NCBI GenBank assembly: GCA_021787985.1
Contig: JAJYLG010000024.1
Coordinates: 1 to 41,182 of the forward strand
DNA: 41,182 nt
From: Chloroflexota bacterium
GTDB lineage: Bacteria; Chloroflexota; Dehalococcoidia; DSGV01
Reading direction: 5' to 3'
Shown here: positions 6,159-14,002 of the stretch, piece after piece
Position numbering within the stretch: the first letter of the stretch is position 1
How the letters are laid out: every line of letters starts with the position of its first letter
Notes under the pieces: generated by a model
What the model was told of the DNA's origin: nothing
Seen by the model: the letters and a program-made list of their open reading frames with translations, nothing else
Databases searched by the model: none
Translations under genes and position numbers: made by a program

Positions 6159-7979
6159 CTACGCCGTCACACCTCCTGGAGCAGGCGCCGGCTCCACGGG
6201 CCGCTCGCGATAACGCTGGAACGCGCGGTAGCCGTCCCAGCCAATGAAGAGCGCGGCAACGAAGAGGATGAGCCCGATGATGATCGTCACGAGACTCCCG
6301 ATGACCGCGATCTCGTGTCCCGCGACGCCCCACTGCTTGACGAGCACGATCTTGTAAAGATTGTAGAGGATCACCAGGTCAGCGGCCATGGTGGTGACGT
6401 ACATGAACACGGCCGGAATGCCGGCGTAGAGCGGATTGCGCCGGGTCGAGGCAAGCCAGACCGTGACCACCAGCAGGCTTAGCGCGGCCATGAGCTGGTT
6501 GGCGGCACCGAAAAGCTGCCAGATGTAGATCCAGGTGCCGGAGATGACCAGCAGGAAGGTGGCCGCCATGCTGACCAGCGTTCCCACGTGGATGTTCTTG
6601 AAGATCGGGCTGCGGTCGCCCAGGCCCTCGGCCAACGTGACGCGCATCAGCCGGAACACGAGCTGCACGACCGTGATCACGATGACCACGAAGGCCGCGA
6701 AACCGAGCGCGGTGCCGTAGGTCAGCGGCACGCGGAAGATGTTGAGGAAGTCGCCTATGCCCTGCGCGAAGCTGGCCACTGGCGTTGCGCCGGGCTTGGC
6801 GGCCACCGCGATCGCCAGCAGCGAGAGCAGGCCAAGCGTGAACTCGCCGAACATCGCCCCGCCGCCCACGGGAAGCATGTCTTCCTCGTTCTCGATCTGG
6901 CGCGCGGTGCCGACGGACCCAATCAACGCGTGCCAGCCGGATATCGCTCCACAGGCGATGGTGACGAACAGCATCGGCCAGAGCGGTTGGATTTGCCCGG
7001 AAGCCCGGATGCTGGCCGGTCCACCGAAATGGGTGAACCCGGCGATATTGAAGGTGGATAGGTCGTGCTTGATGAAGAACGCGAGGAAGGCGCCCAGGCC
7101 GGCGAAGACGACCGTGAGCCCCGTGATCCAGAAGCCGATGTAGTTCACGGGCTGCGCATAGCGCCAGATCGGCAGGATCGCCCCGAGGTAGCAGAAGCCG
7201 AACAGGAAGAACAGCCAGAACACGAAGCTGATCGTGATCGGCACGCTCTGCTTGCCCGCCGGGTTCAGCGGGTTGAGCACCGTGACGATTCCGCCGGGCC
7301 TGAGGTCGTTCAGCCAGGTGTTGAAGTTCTTGAACGTCGTGGCGACCGGTCCGGTCGCGCTGGCGTTGAGGAAGATCGCCAGCAGGGTGCCGCCCACAAC
7401 GATCAACGTGACCGGGATCAGGTCCATCTTCATCCGGTAGAGCATGTGGCCGGCGGCGAGCCCGAGCACGGCCAGGGCCACGATCCCCAGCGGCACGCGC
7501 GGGTCGGTGAGCGTGCCCGCGACGATGTTGCCGAACGCCCCGGCGATGAGGAGCAGGTAGAAGAAGATGAACAGCAGCAGCAGCCGCCGCGTCCGCGGGT
7601 GGATCAGCCGGTGGGCGGTGGCCGACAGCGAGTTCCCCTCGTTGCGGACGGATACCACGATGGCGCTGTAGTCGCTGACCCAACCCATGAACATGACGCC
7701 CAGCACCAGCCAGATCAGGCTGGGCACCCAGCCCCACAGGGCCGCCGCCGTGATGGCCCCGACGATGGGGCCGGCGGCCGCGATCGACTTGAAGTGGTAG
7801 CCGAACAGCACGTTTCGGTTGGTGGGCATGAAGTCCACGCCGTCCATGTAGAGGCGCGCCGGCGTGGCGCGCTTCTTGTCCGCCTGGATCACCGTCCGGT
7901 CGATCCGGCGTGCGTAGAATCGGTAACCCAGGTAGATGGCGAGGACACCGATGATGATCGCTACCAGCGTGTTACCCAA
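6159..7979 (-). CDS. cstA: CstA-family peptide/pyruvate carrier
   Basis: A 606-residue polytopic membrane protein of the carbon-starvation CstA family, shorter than E. coli CstA (about 700). Family features are clear: GYRFYARRID near the N-terminus, the DGVDFMPTNRNVLFGYHFKS stretch at about 46-65, AAGPIVGAI, GWVSDYSA and GAISGWHALIGSVGTARQIE in the middle. E. coli CstA and BtsT import pyruvate or peptides with protons, and this protein probably acts as a similar secondary carrier. The start is TTG 7977-7979, with AAGGGGGG nine bases upstream; the first membrane span begins right after it. It is the first gene of a minus-strand cluster with two small membrane proteins and two ArsA-like ATPases, a context I do not know for characterised cstA genes. 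acs upstream suggests shared use in carbon scavenging. Confidence 0.93.
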   Translation of the reverse strand: MGNTLVAIIIGVLAIYLGYRFYARRIDRTVIQADKKRATPARLYMDGVDFMPTNRNVLFGYHFKSIAAAGPIVGAITAAALWGWVPSLIWLVLGVMFMGWVSDYSAIVVSVRNEGNSLSATAHRLIHPRTRRLLLLFIFFYLLLIAGAFGNIVAGTLTDPRVPLGIVALAVLGLAAGHMLYRMKMDLIPVTLIVVGGTLLAIFLNASATGPVATTFKNFNTWLNDLRPGGIVTVLNPLNPAGKQSVPITISFVFWLFFLFGFCYLGAILPIWRYAQPVNYIGFWITGLTVVFAGLGAFLAFFIKHDLSTFNIAGFTHFGGPASIRASGQIQPLWPMLFVTIACGAISGWHALIGSVGTARQIENEEDMLPVGGGAMFGEFTLGLLSLLAIAVAAKPGATPVASFAQGIGDFLNIFRVPLTYGTALGFAAFVVIVITVVQLVFRLMRVTLAEGLGDRSPIFKNIHVGTLVSMAATFLLVISGTWIYIWQLFGAANQLMAALSLLVVTVWLASTRRNPLYAGIPAVFMYVTTMAADLVILYNLYKIVLVKQWGVAGHEIAVIGSLVTIIIGLILFVAALFIGWDGYRAFQRYRERPVEPAPAPGGVTA

Positions 7980-8095
7980 TGCACTTTCCCCCCTTCGTCA
8001 GAAGAGACTCCTGGCGGCAGACCGATGAGGAACGCTCCCCCTCGCGCCGCCCTGGTCAGACCTCGGGCCGGTACTGCGGTGCTCGGGTGCTGATC

Positions 8096-8113
8096 GGTAA
8101 CCCTCCCGTTACC
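8096..8113. promoter_or_regulatory. Inverted repeat upstream of cstA
   Basis: GGTAAC (8096-8101), six bases, GTTACC (8108-8113): a perfect 6-bp dyad. It overlaps the stop of the thioredoxin-fold gene and lies about 115 bp before the cstA start. It has the shape of an operator for a dimeric repressor of the cstA cluster, but a weak terminator hairpin is also possible. Confidence 0.35.
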
Positions 8114-8567
8114 CTCCTTCCCCAGCCAGCCGCTGATCCGTGCGCACGCCGAGACGCTCGGCGACCGCGCGCTCTAGCCGCTCCTGGTCGAAGCCTGCGA
8201 TGCGCTGACGCCCATCGATGACGAAAGAAGGGAAGCGGCGCACGCGATGGCGGAGCGTCATGACGACACCCTGGATGGAGGCCGCGTCCACCACGCGCAC
8301 GCGCATGCGGTCGCCGTAGCGGCCGGCCGCGCCGCGGACCCAGTCGCCAATCCTGGCGTACTCGGCTGCGAGTTCCGGAGGCAGCAGCCCAGCGCGGCGC
8401 TGCTCGGCGTGCAGCCGACGGCCGATGCCAAGCTCGTTCCAAACGATCTCGCAGTGCTGACAGTGGAAAAACTCGGTGGGGGCGAAGGCGATCACCTCCA
8501 CCGTCACGACGGGCGCCGGTGCTACCGCCGTGGCCGTGCCGGCTATAGTTCGTATCACACGCATCAT
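8109..8567 (-). CDS. Thioredoxin-fold protein with CxxC motif
   Basis: A 152-residue protein with a thioredoxin-like active site FFHCQHCEIVW (Cys36, Cys39) after a beta strand VTVEVIAFAPTEF, and a second part FPSFVIDGRQRIAGFD, where Phe-Pro is the cis-proline loop next to the active site. The insertion between them (about 45 residues, Arg/Ala-rich) is longer than in plain thioredoxin. There is no clear signal peptide, so it is probably a cytoplasmic thiol oxidoreductase or electron carrier. Two ATG codons lie in tandem (8565-8567 and 8562-8564) behind AGGAG. A good sigma-70 promoter precedes it. It lies between acs and the cstA cluster on the same strand. The exact subfamily is not clear to me. 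Confidence 0.7.
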   Translation of the reverse strand: MMRVIRTIAGTATAVAPAPVVTVEVIAFAPTEFFHCQHCEIVWNELGIGRRLHAEQRRAGLLPPELAAEYARIGDWVRGAAGRYGDRMRVRVVDAASIQGVVMTLRHRVRRFPSFVIDGRQRIAGFDQERLERAVAERLGVRTDQRLAGEGG

Positions 8568-8612
8568 CGCCGGCTCCTACTCCCTCCGGGTAGGTAAACC
8601 ATCGATGGCTGC

Positions 8613-8641
8613 ACAATAGTGCGCACGGTCGCGGCTGTCAA
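8613..8641 (-). promoter_or_regulatory. Sigma-70-type promoter of the thioredoxin-fold gene
   Basis: On the minus strand TTGACA (8641-8636), a 17-base spacer and TATTGT (8618-8613) give a near-consensus housekeeping promoter. The predicted RNA start, near 8606, is about 40 nt before the ATG. The -10 lies within GCAC-AATA-GTGC, a small dyad that could bind a repressor. Confidence 0.7.
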
Positions 8642-8659
8642 TCTGCGCATGGCTCCCCG

Positions 8660-10576
8660 TCACTCCTCCAACGTCGATGTATCGCCCGTGTCGATGCCCA
8701 GCTCGATCGCCTTCAGCAGGCGGCGCATGATCTTGCCGCTTCGTGTCTTGGGCAGCTTATCGGCGAACGCGATCTCATCGGGGATGGCGATCGGCCCCAG
8801 CGTGTGGCGGACGTGGTCCTTCAGCACCTGCTCCAGCTCGGGTGAGCCGGTGTGACCGACGCGCAGGATGACGAACGCCTTGATGTTCTCGCCTTTCAGC
8901 GGATCCGGGCGTCCGATGGCGGCGGCCTCGGCCACGGCTGGATGGCTGACGAGCGCGCTCTCCACGTCGGCCGTACCGATGCGATGGCCGGCCACATTGA
9001 GCACATCGTCGGCGCGACCCACCACGGTGAAGTAGCCGTCGGCGTCGCGCACGCCCACGTCGCCGGTGGTGTATGCGTTGGGCACCTGGCCCCAGTCGCG
9101 CGCGTAGCGCTCGGGGTCGCCGAAGACCGTGCGGAAGAGGTGCGGGAATGGCTTGCGCAGGACCAGCAGCCCGCCCTTGTCCGGTGGCAGGGGTCTGCCC
9201 TGTCGGTCGACCACATCGGCCACGACGCCCGGCAGCGGCTTGCCCACCTTGGCCGGACGGGCGGCCTGCACCGGAAGCGTGCCCAGGCACGGCCCACCGG
9301 TCTCCGTCTGCCACCAGTTGTCGGCCACATAGCCCCACTCGCCCGAGCCGCACAGGACGCGGTAGGCCCACTCCCACGCCTCGGGGTTGAGCGGCTCACC
9401 GGCGCAGGTGAAGAGGCGAATGCTGCGCAGGTCGTGGCGCTCCGGCAGCTCGTCGCCGTGACGCATGAACATGCGCACCGCCGTCGGCGCCGTGAAGATG
9501 ACGGAGATGCGGTAACGCTCGACCACCTCCCAGGCCACGGCCGGATGGGGATAGTCGATCGCGCCCTCGCGGAAGACGGTGGTCGCACCCGCGAGCAGCG
9601 GGGCGTAGACGATGTAGGAGTGGCCCACGACCCAGCCGATGTCAGACGTGCAGAAGAAGACGTCGTCGTCCTTGATGTCCCAGAAGCGGGTCATGTGGTA
9701 GTAGGTGCCGACCATGTAGCCGCCGTGGACGTGGACCACGCCCTTTGGCTTGCCGGTCGTCCCGCTGGTGTAGAGGACGTAGAGTGGGTCCTCGGCCTCC
9801 ATCACCGCGGCCGGACAGTGCGCCGGCTGACGCCGCACCAGCTCCTCGAAGTCCTCCTCGCGCGGCGCGACCAGCTCGGTCTGGGGATGCGCGCGGCGGT
9901 GGACCACCACGTGCGCGACGAAGTCGAGGCCGTCGATCGCCTCGTCGACGATCGCTTTCAGCTCGACGGTCTTGCCGCGGCGGAAGCCGATGTCGGCCGT
10001 GACGATGACGCGCGCCTGGGCGTCGACGATGCGGCTGCGCAGCGCCTGCACGCTGAAACCCGCATACACGACGGAGTGGACGGCGCCGATTCGGGCGCAG
10101 GCGAGCATGGTGACGACGCCTTCGAGCGTGAGCGGCATGTAGACCACGACGCGGTCCCCGCGCTCCACGCCCAGCGCGCGGAGGGCGTTGGCGGTGCGGG
10201 CGACCATGTCCAGTAGCTGGCCGTAGGTCACCTGGCGCTCGGTGCCGTCCTCCCCCAGCCAGGTGTAGGCGACCTTGTTCTTCCTGCCGCGTTGCACGTT
10301 GCGGTCCAGGCAGTTGTAGGTGATGTTGCACTGCCCGCCGATGAACCAGCGGAAGGTGGGGTACGTCCACTCGAAGACGCGGTCCCAGGGCCGGAACCAC
10401 TCCAGCTCCTTCGCCACCTTCGCCCAGAAACCCTCCGGGTCCTCGATCGAGCGACGGTACTCCGTGTCGTAATCCTGCAGGCGGGCCGCCGAGGCCAGCG
10501 GCGCCGGCGGTGGGACCTCCCGGCCGGTCTGCAGGAGCTGGCTGATCTCGCCCGTGCTGATGCTGGAATCGGTCAC
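8660..10576 (-). CDS. acs: Acetyl-coenzyme A synthetase
   Basis: A 638-residue AMP-forming acetate:CoA ligase that activates acetate via acetyl-AMP. The order of motifs is standard: N-terminal FWAKVAKELEWFRPWDRVFE and QCNITYNCLDRNV, the P-loop-like YTSGTTGKPKGVVHVHGG, the WWQTETGG region of the acetate/AMP site, GRADDVLNVAGHRI (hinge), and PKTRSGKIMRR near the C-terminus with the catalytic lysine that is the usual target of acetylation. Start is GTG 10574-10576, three bases after GGGGGGGAGA; a longer frame upstream lacks family similarity. It is divergent from the ModE-like gene with a 15-bp palindrome between. Downstream on the same strand are the thioredoxin-fold gene and the cstA cluster, so acetate and pyruvate/peptide uptake may be used together. 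Confidence 0.96.
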   Translation of the reverse strand: MTDSSISTGEISQLLQTGREVPPPAPLASAARLQDYDTEYRRSIEDPEGFWAKVAKELEWFRPWDRVFEWTYPTFRWFIGGQCNITYNCLDRNVQRGRKNKVAYTWLGEDGTERQVTYGQLLDMVARTANALRALGVERGDRVVVYMPLTLEGVVTMLACARIGAVHSVVYAGFSVQALRSRIVDAQARVIVTADIGFRRGKTVELKAIVDEAIDGLDFVAHVVVHRRAHPQTELVAPREEDFEELVRRQPAHCPAAVMEAEDPLYVLYTSGTTGKPKGVVHVHGGYMVGTYYHMTRFWDIKDDDVFFCTSDIGWVVGHSYIVYAPLLAGATTVFREGAIDYPHPAVAWEVVERYRISVIFTAPTAVRMFMRHGDELPERHDLRSIRLFTCAGEPLNPEAWEWAYRVLCGSGEWGYVADNWWQTETGGPCLGTLPVQAARPAKVGKPLPGVVADVVDRQGRPLPPDKGGLLVLRKPFPHLFRTVFGDPERYARDWGQVPNAYTTGDVGVRDADGYFTVVGRADDVLNVAGHRIGTADVESALVSHPAVAEAAAIGRPDPLKGENIKAFVILRVGHTGSPELEQVLKDHVRHTLGPIAIPDEIAFADKLPKTRSGKIMRRLLKAIELGIDTGDTSTLEE

Positions 10577-10602
10577 GCTCTCCCCCCCATGCGTATTGCC
10601 GT

Positions 10603-10617
10603 ATCGTGCCCCACGAT
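10603..10617. promoter_or_regulatory. Palindrome between acs and the ModE-like gene
   Basis: ATCGTG-CCC-CACGAT is a perfect 6-bp dyad, 26 bp before the acs GTG. Its place in a divergent intergenic region suggests an operator; the factor is unknown. Confidence 0.35.
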
Positions 10618-10677
10618 GTCCGCAGGAGGGAGGCGTGTCAATGGCCGCGACGTCGGCACGGGCGGCGGCCATGGCGC

Positions 10678-10683
10678 GATAAT
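10678..10683 (+). promoter_or_regulatory. -10 element of a probable leaderless transcript
   Basis: GATAAT ends six bases before the GTG at 10690, so RNA would begin at or next to the start codon. No good -35 hexamer is visible and there is no clear Shine-Dalgarno site, which fits leaderless translation. Confidence 0.4.
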
Positions 10684-10689
10684 CAGGCC

Positions 10690-11070
10690 GTGGAACCGCG
10701 CGTCAAGATCTGGCTCGAGTCCGAGGGACGCATCGCCTTCAGCACCTATCGGTTGCGGCTGCTGGACCTGATCGCCGAGCATGGCTCGCTGTCCGAGGCC
10801 GCGGAGGCGATGGGGCTGAGCTACCGGCGGGCCTGGGGCAAGGTGCGCGAGCTCGAGGCCAACCTGGGCGACCGGCTGGTGGAGAGCGACGTCGGCGGCG
10901 CCGGTGGAGGCCACAGCTGCCTTACCCCGGCCGGGCGAGCCCTGGTCGAGCGCTACCGGGCATTCCTCGCGGCGGCGGAGCAGTGCGTGGTGGCGGCGTT
11001 CCTATGGGAGTTCCCGGGAGAGCGCGCGCCCGCCGGTCCGGTGGTGGTGGGCCCGACCGACTCCCGCTAG
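10690..11070 (+). CDS. ModE-type (LysR-like) HTH regulator
   Basis: A 126-residue protein consisting of the N-terminal DNA-binding domain of ModE: LLDLIAEHGSLSEAAEAMGL, then SYRRAWGKVRELEANLGDRL and the wing GGGHSCLTPAGRALVERY. The two Mop-type molybdate-binding domains of E. coli ModE are missing, so it is the short HTH-only form often found next to molybdate or tungstate genes. It probably controls the tupABC operon that begins 185 bp downstream on the same strand, and perhaps acs. GTG 10690 is chosen because the frame upstream is not conserved-looking and a -10 element ends six bases before it. How it senses the oxyanion without a binding domain is not clear. Confidence 0.85.
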   Translation: MEPRVKIWLESEGRIAFSTYRLRLLDLIAEHGSLSEAAEAMGLSYRRAWGKVRELEANLGDRLVESDVGGAGGGHSCLTPAGRALVERYRAFLAAAEQCVVAAFLWEFPGERAPAGPVVVGPTDSR

Positions 11071-11252
11071 CCGGATATCGGGGATCGCGGTCAGACATCC
11101 TTGAGACGTCAGCGTGGCAGGTCCGAGGCGTTCCTGTGTCTCGGACCTGGCGCGCTTGGGGGGCGAAGGGCTGCCGCGGTGGGCGGGTGTCGGTGGCCAG
11201 CAGGGGCCGTACGGCCGCTTGACCGAAGGCCGCGCGAATGGTACGGGTTGCA

Positions 11253-11272
11253 ATATGCTGTTACGGACATAT
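11253..11272. promoter_or_regulatory. ModE-like inverted repeat across the tupA start
   Basis: ATATG (11253-11257), ten bases, CATAT (11268-11272). E. coli ModE sites are also TATA-rich dyads separated by a few bases. This one covers the tupA initiation codon, so a bound protein would block transcription or initiation. It stands out as AT-rich in a GC-rich region. Assignment to the ModE-like protein is inference. Confidence 0.35.
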
Positions 11273-12172
11273 CGCCTTTGCCCCCCGCTGCTCGCCGCCC
11301 TGCTCCTCGCCCTGCTCCTCGCCGCCTGCGGCGGCTCGCGCGGCACGCAGCCCGCCGGATCGACCGCTACCTCCGCTACCCCGCTGGCGAAGCCGGCGAA
11401 CCCGGCGTTCATCCTGGCAACGACCACCAGCACCCAGGACTCGGGCCTGCTCGACGTGCTCATCCCGCTCTTCGAGAAGCAGACCGGCTACCAGGTGAAG
11501 ACGCTCGCCGTCGGGAGCGGCGAGGCGCTGAAGAAGGGCGAGCTGGGCGAGGCCGACGTGCTGCTCGTGCACTCCCCGGACGCCGAGAAGAAGTACATGG
11601 CGGCCGGCTACGGCAGCGCGCGCACGCTGGTCATGCACAACGACTTCGTCATCCTCGGGCCGGCGGCCGACCCGGCGGGGATCCGCGGCGACCGGTCGGC
11701 GCTCGACGCCATGAAGCGGATCGCCGCCGGGCGCGTGACGTTCATCAGCCGCGGCGACGACTCCGGCACGAACGCGCTCGAGCTGAAGCTCTGGCGGCAA
11801 GCCGGCATCGTCCCCCAGGGCCAGGGGTGGTACGTCGAGTCGGGCGCGGGGATGGGCGTGACGCTGAACCTGGCGAGCCAGCGCCAGGCGTACACGATCT
11901 CGGATCGCGCTACGTTCCTGGCGAACCGGGACCATCTGCAGCTCGGGATCCTCGTCGAGAAGGACGGCATCCTGCTGAACATCTACCATGTCATCCCGGT
12001 GAGCCCTTCGCGGTCGTCGAAGATCAACGCGGCGGGCGCGCAAGCGTTCGCGCGCTTCCTGACCGACCCTGCGACGCAACAGGTGATCGGCTCGTTCGGC
12101 AAGGAGCGGTTCGGGCAGGCGCTGTTCTTCGCCGACGCTGGGAAGGACGAATCGCAGCTCGGCGGGCCGTGA
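11255..12172 (+). CDS. tupA: Tungstate ABC transporter, substrate-binding lipoprotein
   Basis: A 305-residue exported lipoprotein. The signal peptide ends in a lipobox LLAAC (Cys about residue 24), followed by a Thr/Ala-rich linker. The mature protein opens with ATTTSTQDSGLLDVLIP, the TupA hallmark that forms part of the oxyanion site, and continues with GSGEALKKGELGEADVLLVH and FISRGDDSGTNALE, both typical of TupA and distinct from ModA. It should bind tungstate (perhaps molybdate) outside the membrane and deliver it to TupB. The ATG at 11255 lies in an AT-rich dyad and has only a weak ribosome site. It is followed at 16 nt by the permease gene. Confidence 0.93.
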   Translation: MLLRTYRLCPPLLAALLLALLLAACGGSRGTQPAGSTATSATPLAKPANPAFILATTTSTQDSGLLDVLIPLFEKQTGYQVKTLAVGSGEALKKGELGEADVLLVHSPDAEKKYMAAGYGSARTLVMHNDFVILGPAADPAGIRGDRSALDAMKRIAAGRVTFISRGDDSGTNALELKLWRQAGIVPQGQGWYVESGAGMGVTLNLASQRQAYTISDRATFLANRDHLQLGILVEKDGILLNIYHVIPVSPSRSSKINAAGAQAFARFLTDPATQQVIGSFGKERFGQALFFADAGKDESQLGGP

Positions 12173-12188
12173 CGCCCGGGGAGGGCGC

Positions 12189-12893
12189 GTGGGATTCATC
12201 TGGGACGGCTTCCGCAACGCCATCGTCCTGCTGGTGCACGGCGACCGGGAGGTATGGTCAGTCACGGCGCGGTCGCTGGTGGTCAGCGGTTGGGCTACCG
12301 CCGTAGCCGTCCTGCTGGGCGTGGCGCTGGGTATGGCGGCGGTGCGTGGACGGTTCCGCGGCCGCGGGCTGCTGCTGGCGCTGATCAACACGGGCATGGG
12401 CCTGCCGCCCGTCGTCGTCGGCCTGTTCCTGGTGATCTTGCTGGCGCGCAACGGTCCGCTGGGCGGCCTCGACATCCTGTACACGACCCGGGCGATGATC
12501 CTGGCGCAGGGCGTCATCGCGCTGCCGGTGGCCGCTGGGTTCACAGTGACGGCCTTGCAGACCCTGGACCCACTCACGGAAGTGCAGCTTCGCGCGCTGG
12601 GCGCGGCACGGTGGCAGGTCTGGCTGCTGCTGCTGCGCGAGGCGCGGCTGGGTCTCCTGGCGGGCGTGATGGGAGCGTTCGGGGCCGCCGTCTCCGAGGT
12701 CGGCGCCTCGCTGCAAGTGGGCGCGAACATCCCCGGCCAGACGCGCGTGCTCACCACGGCAACGGTGCTGGAGACGGGGATGGGCCGCTACGATGTGGCG
12801 ATCGCGCTCTCGCTGATCCTCCTCGCGCTCATCTTCGTCGTGAACCTCGTGCTGACTATCGCACAGCAGCGCGGCGCTGCCCCGTGGCCATGA
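12189..12893 (+). CDS. tupB: Tungstate ABC transporter, permease
   Basis: A 234-residue permease with about five or six membrane spans. The binding-protein-dependent transport (EAA) loop is RALGAARWQVWLLLLREAR at about 137-155, which docks on the ATPase, followed by GAFGAAVSEVGASLQVGANI as in TupB/ModB-type permeases. LINTGMGLPPVVVGLFLVIL is a strongly conserved TupB stretch. The GTG at 12189 has GGGGAGG a few bases upstream and lies 16 nt after tupA. Its stop overlaps the tupC start by the ATGA arrangement, so the two are translationally coupled. Confidence 0.93.
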   Translation: MGFIWDGFRNAIVLLVHGDREVWSVTARSLVVSGWATAVAVLLGVALGMAAVRGRFRGRGLLLALINTGMGLPPVVVGLFLVILLARNGPLGGLDILYTTRAMILAQGVIALPVAAGFTVTALQTLDPLTEVQLRALGAARWQVWLLLLREARLGLLAGVMGAFGAAVSEVGASLQVGANIPGQTRVLTTATVLETGMGRYDVAIALSLILLALIFVVNLVLTIAQQRGAAPWP

Positions 12894-14002
12894 CCCTCGC
12901 GCTGGAGGGGATCCGCGTGCGCCGGGACGGCCGCTCGATCCTCGAGGTGGAGCACCTGGAGCTGGTCCGCGGGGAGGTGCTTGCGCTCCTCGGCCCGAAC
13001 GGCGCGGGCAAGAGCACGCTGCTGCGTGTCGCCGCCCTGCTCGATCGGCCGGACGAGGGCGCCGTGCGGCTCGACGGCCGAGCCGCCCGCCCCGGCGACC
13101 GGGCGGCTCAGCGGCGCTTCGGCGTCGTGTTGCAACGGCCCTTGCTCTTGCGGGGAAGTGTGCGCTACAACGTCGAGCTGCCGCTACGGCTGCGCGGAGC
13201 GCAGCGGAGCGAGCGGCGTGGCCGAGTCGAGGCCGCGCTCGAGCTGCTCGGCATCGCACACCTGGCGGGGCGACGCGGCGACCGGCTCTCGGGGGGCGAG
13301 GCACAGCGAGTGAGCATCGCCCGCGCGCTGGTCACCGCCCCGGACGTGCTCTTCCTCGACGAGCCGACGGCCGGCCTGGACCCGCCCGCACGAGCAGCCC
13401 TGCTGCGCGACGTGCTGACCGCCGTGCGCGAGCGAGACGTGGCGCTGCTCCTGGTGACGCACGACCGGCTGGAGGCGCAGACGGCGGGGCGCGTGGCGGT
13501 GCTGCTCGCGGGCCGCCTGCGGCAGGTGGGCAGCGCCGGCGAGGTGTTCGGCAGGCCCGCGGACCAGGAGGTTGCCCAGTTCCTCGGGCTCGAGAACCTC
13601 TGGGAGGGCACGGTGACGGCCGCGCGGGATGGGCTGCTGACCGTCGCCTGCGGCGGGTTGAAGGTATACGCCGTGGGCGAGCTGCCGCCGGGCGTGCCGG
13701 TGCGCTACTGCGTGCGGGCCGATGAGGTCACGGTCGGGCTGCTCGCGGCGTCCGTCCCCAGCTCCGCGCGCAACCACGTCGCCGGGACGGTGCGGTCGAT
13801 CGCGCAACGCGGCATGCTGCGGGTGGTGGAGCTTGACGCCGGCGGAGTGACGATCGCGGCGGCGGTGACGCGGCCGGCGGTGGAGGACCTGGCCATCGCG
13901 CCGGGAGTGACGCTGGCGGCCACCTGGAAGGCGACCGCCGCCCATCTCATCCCGGTAGAGCGGGCTCCGGCAGGCCGAGCGCGACCGAGCGCAGCAGGCT
14001 GA
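12890..14002 (+). CDS. tupC: Tungstate ABC transporter, ATP-binding protein with TOBE domain
   Basis: A 370-residue ABC ATPase. Walker A is GPNGAGKST near residue 40, the signature is LSGGEAQRVSIARAL, Walker B is DVLFLDEPTAGLDP and the H-loop is LLLVTHDR. After the ATPase core (to about 240) comes an extra C-terminal part with SSARNHVAGTVRSIAQRG, a molybdate-type TOBE/Mop domain that binds the oxyanion and may adjust transport to its supply. TupC proteins often lack such a domain, so the importer may be self-regulated. The ATG 12890 overlaps the tupB stop. The last 56 nt overlap the end of the convergent phosphodiesterase gene. Confidence 0.92.
   Translation: MTLALEGIRVRRDGRSILEVEHLELVRGEVLALLGPNGAGKSTLLRVAALLDRPDEGAVRLDGRAARPGDRAAQRRFGVVLQRPLLLRGSVRYNVELPLRLRGAQRSERRGRVEAALELLGIAHLAGRRGDRLSGGEAQRVSIARALVTAPDVLFLDEPTAGLDPPARAALLRDVLTAVRERDVALLLVTHDRLEAQTAGRVAVLLAGRLRQVGSAGEVFGRPADQEVAQFLGLENLWEGTVTAARDGLLTVACGGLKVYAVGELPPGVPVRYCVRADEVTVGLLAASVPSSARNHVAGTVRSIAQRGMLRVVELDAGGVTIAAAVTRPAVEDLAIAPGVTLAATWKATAAHLIPVERAPAGRARPSAAG

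Noticed and set aside
7065-8093. A 342-residue plus-strand frame opposite cstA
   Set aside because: Its Gln/Asp/Glu/His-rich composition is that of an antisense translation of a membrane protein gene.
8852-10216. A 454-residue plus-strand frame opposite acs
   Set aside because: It is an antisense open frame caused by GC-rich codons; acs on the other strand has full motif support.
11071-11254. Molybdenum or tungsten cofactor riboswitch before tupA
   Set aside because: I could not find the conserved helices; only a short AT-rich dyad is visible.
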